Source: Endomychus coccineus
Lineage: Eukaryota > Arthropoda > Insecta > Coleoptera > Endomychidae
Assembly: GCA_958510875.1 (NCBI GenBank)
Contig: OY294068.1
Coordinates: 176,731,411 to 176,795,410 of the forward strand
Reading direction: 5' to 3'
DNA: 64,000 nucleotides
A program made the position numbers and the translations under genes. This document shows, in pieces, positions 1 to 8,900 of the stretch. The notes below the pieces were generated by a model, which did not search any database, was not told the DNA's origin, and saw nothing but the letters and a program-made list of their open reading frames with translations. How positions within the stretch are numbered: position 1 is the first letter of the stretch; the number at the start of each line of letters is the position of its first letter.

Positions 1-2540
1 TAACGAAGTCTCTTCCTACTAAAACAAACCATTCTGAAGAATAGCTTCTTTCCTAGTTATGTGTGTAGTTAATTGAATTGCAACAATAAATCTATCAATA
101 ACATTAGCAATACATATTTTCATAAATTATATATTCCAAGTAAAACTAAAATCATAAAAAGATACGAACAATGTCGCTAAGCTACGTCAATTTGCATGGT
201 CACAACCGACTTGATACAAGCCGGAAAGTAAAACATGCAACACCGCATACCTCGTTAACCGTAGCCCTTTCCTCTGAATGCCTGGCGGTTTAATAATTGT
301 GAGATCTATTTTTTCAAGATTGTATTAATATGTTTTATTGAATGCATCCCATTGTTTACAATTTCTAGTATTCTTATTTGAACATGTCACACCATAGATA
401 CATAATAAAGGATAGGATACCCTGCTTGGTCAATCGAATAACCTCAAATGATGTAAGATAAATAAATATATCATTGAATATTAGCTTGTTTCTATACTCG
501 TTTCTACACATCAAAAACTGATATTTTATTGTTCACCAAAATCAACCAAAAGGTTACCGCCACTCTAATTTAATAATATTGAAGTCAATATTATAATTCT
601 TATTTTCATTTGGTCTACCTACGTAATTTGAAAATGAATATAACAACACACAGACAATAAATCAACAAAACATAAATTCTCAAAATTACAATAGGCATCT
701 AAGAAAGAAGGAGGTATTGAATAGTTTAATTGCTCTTCCTTTGGATGAATGAATTTGAACAAAAATTAAATCGGGATAAAACTACCTCACATCAATCTCT
801 TGTCGATTTCATTTTCGGTTATAACCTAACAATTTCACTGAAATTCACAAATGCAGTATAAATCATGAAAGCCAAAACCGTTTTTACGAATTCTACATTT
901 TCTTTGTCTGATGCTGTCCCAACTACAATGCTTTCTTCAAATATTCTCAACCGTGTCATATAAAATTTCCAACTGAATCTATTTCAGAACTAACATAACC
1001 ATATAATTTGAATATTTCTAACAAATTTTGCATATCGAAACTCAAAATTTATTTCAATTCTTACCTCAATGCCCTTTACAAATGTTTTAATTTTGAGGTC
1101 AATATCTACATAAAATTGATTTTCAATAGCGTAGTGATCACTGTCAGAATTTAAACTAATACTTCGCTATTATGGATTACATTATTACAATTATTGTCGC
1201 TTTAGAAATATTATTTCAGATTGGTAAAATATACCGTTAACTATCAGACTTTCACATGCCACCAAACCGGTGATATAATGAAACGACACTATAAGTGCTG
1301 CAACAATTAGCATTGTTCCAGGTTACTATAAGGACGGTTGTGGCTTGGTCTACTGAGAAACCTGTGGTGATCCTATGGCCAAATGTTTTCTTCAACCGCT
1401 ACTGTGTGGGACTTATACCAGTCTCCATCATCTATTCCATAATAGTATGCAACCGGATACGTTCAATTTTAATAGGAAAACAATAAAATTCTATTATTCG
1501 TATTAATAGGTGGATTATTTAACGAAAATTGCAATAATGTCTAATGTCTTCAAATATAAAAGAGTTTTCATCCAAAATGTTGGAAAAATCAAATCCTCAG
1601 AAGCAACCCTAAACTAAAAATCTTCGCCATGTTATTGTTTTTGTTGGATGAACGAAGATAATGTTATAATATCATCAAACGTTACCGTTTCGACTTAATG
1701 CTATTTTAACTTCGTAAGGTCCTAAATTTGATATCCATGCCTTGCAGCATACCTCGAAAATCGTTCCGTAAATAGTGCAATGTGTAGGTTCAAATTTATT
1801 CACCCTCATCATATTTTACGACCCCCAAATTACACGTTCCACTGCACGAATGTTATGCATAGTAGTTTTATCACAATTTTCAGTAATTTTTCATAGAGAA
1901 AATTGATTAAGCAACACGCATGTGTTTTATTGTTCCCGTTTCGCGTTAATATCTACTCAATGTTTGGTAAATGCTCACAAATTTGACTCGGACATTCAGA
2001 ATGATCATAGATTACTAGTAACATTTCCTGCATATACGCATATACAGGATCGACCATCCATGGTACAATCGATCCAAGAGGATAGGAAACAAAAAAAAAA
2101 GAAAAAACTGAAACAAATGTTTCATTGTGAAATTTGCCGATTTGATGATAATTTAAAATTTATAGTAAAGCCAAATACAAAATCAACATTTGTATGAAAT
2201 GATACATTAAAAAAATGAAACTTCTGCAGCTATTAGCCAGCAGTAGATTTTCGGAGCCGCTTTGTGGAAATGTGTCTATTGTATTTTGCAAAATAATCTA
2301 TCCAAACTATGTCATAATTCGAAAAATAGTCGACAAGTTTCAATCATCAATATTCTATGTGTGCAAGTTTTACAATAAAGTTATATTATATCAAATTCTA
2401 TTATATTCTGAAAGTTCGATTTATCAGAAAGAAAATAAATATTTGAACATACAATCCTTCATTTATTCAAGTTGAGAACCAATCAGATTCAGGTAATCCA
2501 GGTTGAATGAAAGGGCAGATATAGTTTCGTTCGGCTAACA
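1..2540. other. No recognisable gene
   Basis: AT-rich sequence on both strands. Short open frames at 1295-1486, 1922-2197 and 2215-2475 have no recognisable domain and look like chance frames in low-complexity AT-rich DNA. An A-rich run lies near 2090-2110. I see no repeat shared with the rest of the window. Confidence 0.5.
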
Positions 2541-2660
2541 TAGAATTTCCGCTTGGAAAAAATATTTAACCTTTATGTGTTCGGTTATTGTTAATGCATC
2601 CAGATATAAACTCACAAATAGCCTACAAGCCTGGAGTTGCCGCTTGGAGATAATATACAA
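2540..2660. repeat. Left part of a split ~80-bp repeat array
   Basis: The sequence carries a phrase like CCGCTTGGA followed by a TGTGTTCGGTTATTGTTAATGCATCC-type segment and then ACTCACAAATAGCCTA. Related phrases (GCCGCTTGGAGATA, TTCAGTTAATGTTATTTCATCC, ACAAATAACCTA) recur several times at 6451-6690. The two parts flank the Tc1-like composite, so this was probably one array or longer repeat broken by that insertion. Confidence 0.5.
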
Positions 2661-2900
2661 ATATTCAAAATCTTTCAGAATAAAAGCTCATAGTAAGCTG
2701 ATGTCGCGAAATGAGATTGCTTTAAAATATCAAATAAAGTAACACGTGATAATTTAAGTAAAGAATATGGTTTATAGTGCGAAAAAAGTGAAGCAACTCT
2801 TTCGATCTTTCAGGCAAAAACAGATTGCATTACATATATGTTTACGAAAGAAAATTACTGGGTTGTTTAGGCTTACTCACTGTTTTTTACAGAAGGAAAT

Positions 2901-3535
2901 ATGACAAAAGGTGAGCCAATCTGTCTAGAGTTAAAGCAGATTGTAGTAAATGCCTTTTTGCAAGGAAAAAGTATGGCTATTATTTCAACACACTTTATCT
3001 TGCCTATATACAGCGTGTCGAAAATAATTCAACGTTACAATGATAGAGAGTAGGTATGTGGAAAAAATGCCAAAATCAGGAAGATCGAAAAAACGACACT
3101 TTGGTTGGATAGGAGAATCAAAAGGATTCGTTGAAGCGATGTTTTCAGCGTGCGTCCAGCCGAAAAATCATGCTGGAGTAATGAGGACTGGAAAATAATC
3201 TTGCTCAGCTACGAAACTCTTTGCAAACTCTTTAATTCTGGTAGAAGGAGACATGTTGGACGTCCTGTAAATATAAGATATAACTCTGCGTACACTTGAC
3301 CAACAACATATCACGGATAGGGTAGTGTGTTTTCATGGAGTTATTTTACATGGAATAAAGTAGATCCATAACACTTCATAGAGGGGACTATGAATCGATT
3401 TTTATACAGGGACATCCTAACAAACGTTATGTTGCTCTATACAGAGTGGGAGATTTTGCGATTCATATTTCAACAGGACAATAATCCCAAACATACACTG
3501 CGCCATGTTCAGAAGTGATTTTAGGAAATCTTGGA
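2901..3535 (+). pseudogene. Tc1-like transposase, N-terminal and central part, broken
   Basis: Cut-and-paste transposase of the Tc1/mariner superfamily, acting in the nucleus on its own terminal repeats. Translation from the ATG at 2901 gives a helix-turn-helix region (CLELKQIVVNAFLQGKSMAI, then a basic stretch ending in SKIIQRYND). After several stops and frameshifts comes a segment resembling FQQDNNPKHTLRHVQK, which carries the second catalytic aspartate. The first catalytic Asp region is not clean. The frame ends where PLE sequence begins near 3531, and the missing C-terminus resumes at about 5938. It is clearly non-functional; I infer Tc1/Tc3 type from the QQDN-PKH and SPDLNTIENLW motifs. 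Confidence 0.7.
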
Positions 3536-3621
3536 TAGTAGATTTCCGCGGACAGCTAATGTTGAAAAATCTTGTCTTCCGGTTGGATTCCGCGTCACAA
3601 TAGCTCGACTTGATGCCGACG

Positions 3622-3652
3622 TTTCGCCAACCATTACAGGTGGCATCTTCAG
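3622..3652 (-). ncRNA. Hammerhead-ribozyme-like core in PLE 3' region
   Basis: On the minus strand: CTGAAGA (fits CUGANGA), an extra U, a stem GCCACC / GGTTGGC with one bulged U around a TGTAAT loop, then GAAA. This is the order of a hammerhead catalytic core (core box, stem II, GAAA). I could not find convincing stem I or stem III partners, so it is probably degenerate. PLEs are known to carry hammerhead motifs in their terminal repeats. Confidence 0.45.
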
Positions 3653-3759
3653 GGCAGGCTTGAGGCTTGAACTGAAACTGGTTCTACTGGTTTCTGTAGC
3701 CGTATTTATTGTAGGAAAAATCCTTCACGCTCCATAGTTCACTGCCTTTGTTCCGATGG

Positions 3760-5544
3760 TTAACTTCGTTCCGGCACCTGACCCTGCCGTTGAGCGATCA
3801 TGTGCGAAGTGGAATTATTCGGATGTCTTAGGATTTCTACAGCTTCAAGGATTTTTCGCTGATAGAAGTTTGGGGCTCGGACTAGGATTTTAGTACCTTC
3901 AAAAAATGTTTGATGATTTGTGTTAAACTTGTGTTCCGCAAGTGCAGATCTACTGGTGTCACGAAGTCTTGTACAGCGCTCATGTTCTTTCACACGAGTA
4001 GCTACTGTACGACCTGTTTTACCAATGTAGACTTTACCGCAAGAACAGGGAATACTATAGACACCTTCTAAGTGGAGAGGAGGAAGGGGATCTTTGATAG
4101 GTTTGTAAAACTGCGATAATTTTGGAAGTGTGGAAAAACGGGTAGAAATATTATGTTTTTTGAGGATTTTGGAAATTCGATCTGTTATATTCTGAATATA
4201 TGGAAGATAGGCCGTGGATAAAGCAGGTGGGAGGGTTTCTGGCTCAGGTCGATTTGGAATTTTAGGTGAAGTGCATTTCTTTATGGCTTTTTGAATGTTG
4301 TAATGGGAGAAATTTTTTGATAATAAGGCAGATGATAGATGTTTTAATTCTAATTTTAAAGATTGAGGCTGAGATAGGTTGACAGCTCTGTGGACCAGGG
4401 AGTTAATGACAGATTGCTTTTGGGCAGAGTGGTGGTGGGAAAGACCATTGAGGTATCTATCGGTATGGGTGGGTTTCCGGTACACAGAATGTCCTAAAGT
4501 ACCGTCAGACTGTCGACTAACCAATACATCCAGGAACGGGAGTGAACCTTGCGATTCGACTTCCATGGTGAAACGGATATTGGGATGTAATGAATTTAAA
4601 TGATTGAGGAAAGGAACAAGCTTTTCGCGACCATGTTGCCAAATAACGAAAGTATCGTCGACATATCTAAACCAACATTTCGGCTTGAGAACAGAAGAGT
4701 CAATGGCATCTTCTTCAAAAGCTTCCATGAAGATATTAGCTATGATCGGGGAAAGTGGGGAACCCATGGCAGCTCCAGAGGACTGCTCATAGAACTTGCC
4801 ATCGTATAGAAAATATGTGGAGGATAGACAAAAATCAATTAACGGTAGCAAGTCCGTTGAAATGTTTTTGGCAGGTAACAATTGAGAAATTATGGAAAGG
4901 GTGTCTGGAATGGGAACATTGGTAAACAGTGATTCCACGTCGAAGCTGACGAGCAAATCGCATGGGTCAACTTTCAACGTTTGAAGTTTTTCAACGAAAT
5001 GAAAGGAATTTAGGATAAAACTATTGGAATCACCTACAAGAGGTTTGAGAATGGATAACAGGTATCGAGAGAGTTTATAAGTAGGAGATCCGAAAGTGCT
5101 GACAATCGGTCTCAGGGGAACTGAGGGCTTATGAATTTCAGGCAAACCATATAAACGGGGACATTTTGAACAATGGGGGATGAGAAATTTCTTATCTGAA
5201 TCAGGAAGGGAAGAATTACGAATAATTTGTGAAATTGAACGTTCTATAGAGGAAGTGGGATCTTTTGGTAGAAGCTTATAAGAATTAGTTTGCAGATGTT
5301 GCAGGATTTTGTTATCATAATCTGAACGATTCATGACAACAGTGGAGTTTCCTTTATCAGCCCTCAAAATAGCCAAATCAGGATTTGATTTGAGTGAATT
5401 GAGAGCTTGAATTAAAGGTTTAGGGCAATTTGATTTAGGAATCTTGGAATGACGAAGAATTTTAGCAGTTTCGAAACGAATTTCATCTGCTGCGAGATGG
5501 GGAACTTTATGTAGGGATGCTTCTACAGCAGAAATAATGGATGT
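3760..5544 (-). CDS. Penelope-like reverse transcriptase with GIY-YIG endonuclease, 5'-truncated
   Basis: Copies element RNA into DNA at a nick made by its own endonuclease. The frame is open for about 595 codons from just after a stop at 5545-5547 (no natural start; TTG at 5376 is only the first usual-style start) to 3760. RT landmarks in order: LRADKGNSTVVMNRSDYDN, YGLPEIHKPSVPLRPIVS, FDVESLFTNVP (motif A Asp), GAAMGSPLSPIIANIFME (motif B) and FRYVDDTFVIW (catalytic YVDD). The C-terminus has EGVYSIPCSCGKVYIGKTGR followed by TRVKEHE, the GIY-YIG nuclease with its CxC and catalytic Arg. No internal stop is seen. Complete Penelope proteins are longer, so the N-terminus is missing at the head-to-head junction. 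Confidence 0.92.
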   Translation of the reverse strand, partial: TSIISAVEASLHKVPHLAADEIRFETAKILRHSKIPKSNCPKPLIQALNSLKSNPDLAILRADKGNSTVVMNRSDYDNKILQHLQTNSYKLLPKDPTSSIERSISQIIRNSSLPDSDKKFLIPHCSKCPRLYGLPEIHKPSVPLRPIVSTFGSPTYKLSRYLLSILKPLVGDSNSFILNSFHFVEKLQTLKVDPCDLLVSFDVESLFTNVPIPDTLSIISQLLPAKNISTDLLPLIDFCLSSTYFLYDGKFYEQSSGAAMGSPLSPIIANIFMEAFEEDAIDSSVLKPKCWFRYVDDTFVIWQHGREKLVPFLNHLNSLHPNIRFTMEVESQGSLPFLDVLVSRQSDGTLGHSVYRKPTHTDRYLNGLSHHHSAQKQSVINSLVHRAVNLSQPQSLKLELKHLSSALLSKNFSHYNIQKAIKKCTSPKIPNRPEPETLPPALSTAYLPYIQNITDRISKILKKHNISTRFSTLPKLSQFYKPIKDPLPPLHLEGVYSIPCSCGKVYIGKTGRTVATRVKEHERCTRLRDTSRSALAEHKFNTNHQTFFEGTKILVRAPNFYQRKILEAVEILRHPNNSTSHMIAQRQGQVPERS

Positions 5545-5548
5545 CTAG

Positions 5549-5938
5549 TTTAACACAAATCATCAAATCCTTTTTGAAGATACTAAAATCCTAGTCCGAG
5601 CCCCAAACTTATATCAGCGAAAAATCCTTGAAGCTATAGAAATCCTAAAACATCCGAATAATCTGAACCGTGACTCAGGAGAAAATTCCACTTCGCACAT
5701 GATCGCACAACGGCTGGGTCAGGTGTTGGAACGGAGTTAACCACCGGAACAAAGGCAGTGAACTATGGAGCGTGAAGGATTTTCCTAAAATAAATACGGC
5801 TACAGAAACCAGTAGAACCAGTTTCAGTTCAAGCCTCAAGCCTGCCCTGAAGATGCCACCTGTAATGGTTGGCGAAACGTCGGCATCAAGTCGAGCTATT
5901 GTGACGCGGAATCCATCCGGAAGACAAGATTTTTCAAG
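5549..5938 (+). mobile_element. Penelope-like element, inverted 3' fragment
   Basis: Plus-strand copy of the last ~60 codons of the PLE frame plus the 3' noncoding region of the neighbouring minus copy. The translated part includes FEDTKILVRAPNLYQRKILE and MIAQRLGQVLERS followed by a stop. Relative to the minus copy it has an extra ~21 bp encoding LNRDSGE near 5660-5690, so it comes from a different member of the family. Together the two copies form a head-to-head inverted structure of the kind described for Penelope pseudo-LTRs. Confidence 0.85.
5847..5877 (+). ncRNA. Hammerhead-ribozyme-like core, second PLE copy
   Basis: Same motif as at 3622-3652 on the opposite strand: CTGAAGA at 5847-5853, U, stem II GCCACC (5855-5860) / GGTTGGC (5867-5873), GAAA at 5874-5877. 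Conservation in both copies argues it belonged to the ancestral element. Stems I and III are not evident. Confidence 0.45.
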
Positions 5939-6095
5939 ATTTTAGGAGAACGTTAAGGTTCTGCAGTGGCGGGTACAATCTCCGGATCTTAACACAATAG
6001 AGAACCTCTGGGAAGAGGTTGATCGCCAAATCCGTAACGCAAGATTCACAAGCATTCAATCTTTAATTGGTAAGATCAACGGAGTTTGAACAAAT
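5938..6095 (+). pseudogene. Tc1-like transposase C-terminal part
   Basis: Continuation of the transposase begun at 2901, after the PLE block. The reading includes VLQWRVQSPDLNTIENLWEE and then VDRQIRNARF, the third catalytic residue region (the E of IENLW) and the C-terminal helix of Tc1-type transposases. It shows that the PLE pair sits inside a pre-existing Tc1 copy. Confidence 0.75.
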
Positions 6096-6450
6096 ATTCG
6101 ATTTCCTCAACACTACTCAAAACTAAAAAAAAGTGGCAACAATGTTATTGTCAACAATGGTTGTTCTGTTATTTATTGGGTTTGCTCTTTATACTGTTGA
6201 GCAGTTTGAATAAGCTTTCAACAAAGATTCTAGTTTTTGTCGTCTTAACTGAAATAATGTTATTTTCATAATATTTTTATTGTTTAAATAAATTATTACG
6301 TACTACCGTATTTGACATTTCATTTGTGACATCAGTCTACTATTATGAGCCTTTATTCTGAGATGTAGTGAATATTTGCGATTTCCAATTTTATAATTCA
6401 ATATGTGATTTTACAATAGTAGTGTCTTCACTTTTGTCCAATAGTGTATG

Positions 6451-6690
6451 TCTTCTCATGTGTTCAGTTAATGTTATTTCATCCAAAAATAAACAACATA
6501 CTAATCTATATTGCCGCTTGGAGATACTATAATGTTCTCTTATGCGTTCAGTTAATATTACTTCATCCAAAAATAAGCTAACAAATAACCTATTTATCTT
6601 GAATTGTCGCTTATATATTCAGCTAATGTTATATCAAACAAAATTAAACTCACAAATTACCTAATAACCTAGGCTTGTAGAGAATATAAT
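6451..6690. repeat. Right part of the ~80-bp repeat array
   Basis: Two to three imperfect tandem units start near 6455, 6537 and 6611, each with TTCAGTTAATGTTA-like and CATCCAAAAATAA-like segments followed by a CGCTTGGAGATA/CGCTTATATAT end. They match the left part at 2540-2660. Confidence 0.55.
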
Positions 6691-6894
6691 CAAGTTCCAT
6701 TATTTTCATTGCATCGCTTCAAATTTTACAAATCATGATAATTTCTTTACCTATACGATCCTCAAACGAAAGTATATATTTGAAATTTTGGTGACCGGAC
6801 GGAAATGAATAGCCTAATTTAGGATAATAGAGATAACGGAGAAACAGTAATTGGCGAAATAAAATCCTCATTTGCCAGAATATCAAAATTATAT

Positions 6895-7905
6895 ATCATC
6901 ATCATCATCATCTATTCTATTTTAGCAGGTTTGTGGCCAGCCAGAAACGCAGAATATTGCCAGTGCTGGCTTTCATAAATTTTTCTGGGAGCAGTCTTGA
7001 TTCTCCGGATGGTCGGTGTCTGAGAGATGCTAATGCTGGGCATTTCAACAGGATGTGAGGATCAGTTTCTTCCGCCTCTCTGCATTTCCTACATATTGGG
7101 TCATCTGTGATGCCCATAGTGTGGAGGTGTTTGTTGAGACGACAGTGACTGGTTGGGATTCTAGTCATCTCTCTGATGTCCCTTCTGTTCAGAGAAAGGA
7201 GTTTCTTTGAGAGCCTAGGCACAGGCCCTTCGATGAAGAGCTTGGACTGCCTCATATACGGTGATTCTCACCACAGTTCAGATCTCTCTTAATTCAGTTG
7301 GCTCAGAAGGGTGAGACCACCACGCAATTTGATGAAGCGACCATTGGCTCCAGGTCGACGAGGGAGTTAGACGACCCTCGCCTGGCCAGAGAGTCGGCCA
7401 TTCCGTTTCCTACTTCTCCACTGTGTCCAGGGACCCAGATGAATTTATTTCTCCTGCCTAGTTCATCCAGTATATTCAGGCAAGAGTTTTGAGTGCTCTG
7501 GTTGCAGTCGACCTGATACCGCTCAATATGCCTACGCATGCAAGCCGCTGCAGTCGGTCCAGGGGGCGCTGAGAAATACCAGTCCTTGTCCCCGACCAAC
7601 CACACAACCGCAACATAGGTGACCATAGGCCTGATCACAGCAGTATAAATCCAATAAAGAATGTTTGGCTGTAATCCCCATGTGCTGCTGAAAGTTCTTC
7701 AGCACGCCCAAAATTATGCGGAGGCCTTCTTCACTCGATAATCAAGGTGTTCGCGCCAGGTCAGTTTAGAGTCTAGGATTACTCCCAGAAACTTTACCGA
7801 CCCTTTGACTTGCAGGACCTTCCCAGAGAAACTAATCAGTGTGCCCAGCTTGCGTTTCCTTGTAAACAGAACAATTTCCGTTTTGTCAGAATTATATATA
7901 CTAGC
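6895..7905 (-). pseudogene. Non-LTR retrotransposon, 5'-truncated RT thumb and RNase H region
   Basis: Minus-strand remnant of an RNase H-bearing non-LTR retrotransposon (I/LOA/R1-like group). The most upstream part (about 7898-7660) reads DKTEIVLFTRKRKLGTL, GSVKFLGVILDSKL and CRRTFSSTWGLQPNILYWIY, then IRPMVTYVAVVW, typical of the RT C-terminus. At 7303-7638 the RNase H C-terminal signature FIWVPGHSGEVGNGMADSLA is seen. At 6917-7255 comes the tail SRCRLNKH-type segment with CRKC and H-I-L-L-K-C residues of the terminal zinc-binding motif. Frames shift between blocks. The 3' end is an ATC/GAT trinucleotide run at 6895-6912. No RT palm is present, so the copy is 5'-truncated. Confidence 0.85.
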
Positions 7906-8339
7906 TTCCTTAATTTATCATTATGGATCTATTACATTGATCGCTTCAACTTCAATCATCAGTACTTCCTTTGAACTATTCTTTCTATAAACAAAGAACA
8001 TTCAAGTTAGATCGTGATATGTTATGAAAATGTACAGTTAAGTTCGAAATTGCAATCACTTATTTGGAAAACATAGTGTTCCATTCGTTTAATAACTCCT
8101 TTTAAGTATTTTGTTTGAAATTGGACAGATATTCATCATTAATATGACACCTATCAGGAGCTAATCATTAACCGAAGCTGAAGCATGTTTTCATAGCTAC
8201 CAGGTTTATCATGTTCATCAAAATATTCGTAAAACTAGCGCGTTCGTGCAAATATTGTGAGATAAATATTTGCTAGTGAATTAATGTATTATACATTTAG
8301 CTAATTCAACCCTTCTTCCACCAAATCGTGCAAGAATGT
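7906..8339. other. No recognisable gene
   Basis: AT-rich spacer; the short frame at 7805-7990 is mostly antisense to the non-LTR remnant. Nothing recognised. Confidence 0.5.
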
Positions 8340-8900
8340 AACATAAATGTTCTTATCGTCAATTATGCGATCTCGTTTGTTGGTACAGTGGGGATTTGTC
8401 GCCGACTCGTCGGGAAAATGCACAGCGGACATTTTTTAAGTAACGTTCGTGATTAGCATTAAACATTGAAACAACGGTGCCAGAACGTCCGCTTTGTTTT
8501 TAATCAGTACAAGGTATCTAATGAGCATCGGGAATCTCGACTCGCCCTTCTCTCTCTCACTCTCTCGCTCTCTTATCCTCGCTCATCGGTGGATACATGC
8601 GGGGATTTAGGCCCGCTTTAGACTTTGACAGCCGAATACAAGGATTGTCAGTCGGCACACCGGTCCGACTCACACGATTACGACCGCTTTGCACGCATAA
8701 AATCTATTTCCACATGTAAAACCTCGCTTTAAAATACCTTACTTCACACGTGAATTAAACTAACACGAGCTGCCATGTTCTTGTAATGGATATTGATGGA
8801 ACGCCCTATCGATGGCGACTGTTCCTGCATGAATTTTTCATTAAGTACAGCGTTTTAACAGCTCACCGTTAGTGTTATCCATGGTTCCTGATTATAAACT
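8340..8900. promoter_or_regulatory. Possible cis-regulatory stretch with CT repeat
   Basis: This stretch is visibly richer in CpG and unique-looking sequence than its surroundings. It contains a pyrimidine run of CTCTCTCTCACTCTCTCGCT type at about 8545-8580 (GAGA-factor-like on the other strand), homeobox-type AATTA/TAATTA cores and no long frame. It shows no match to the TE families here. A conserved enhancer or promoter is only an inference from composition. Confidence 0.25.

Larger units (their letters stand above)
3531..5547 (-). mobile_element. Penelope-like element, 5'-truncated, minus copy
   Basis: Contains an open RT plus GIY-YIG reading frame (3760-5544) followed, in the sense direction, by a ~200-bp noncoding 3' region (3531-3759). 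That region is repeated in inverted orientation at about 5741-5938. The 5' side stops abruptly at 5545-5548, where the inverted copy begins. The inserted block separates two halves of a Tc1 transposase; GATTTTAGGA occurs on both sides (about 3520 and 5938) and may be a TSD, though the left boundary is not clean. Confidence 0.8.
2767..6450 (+). mobile_element. Tc1-like DNA transposon, split by a PLE pair
   Basis: The outer ends are diverged inverted repeats: the left end (2767-2798) reads TATGGTTTATAGTGCGAAAA and then AAGTGAAGCAACT, and the reverse complement of the right end (about 6421-6450) reads CATACACTATTGGACAAAAG and then TGAAGACACT. Between them lie the two halves of a Tc1/Tc3-type transposase on the + strand, separated by about 2.4 kb of Penelope-like sequence. 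The boundary bases are approximate because the terminal repeats are degraded. Confidence 0.6.

Noticed and set aside
1922..2475. Adjacent + frames of 91 and 86 codons as a small host gene
   Set aside because: No domain, a Lys run from an A-rich stretch, and no splice or promoter evidence.
4379..4809. Plus-strand frames of 62-74 codons
   Set aside because: Antisense to the PLE reverse transcriptase.
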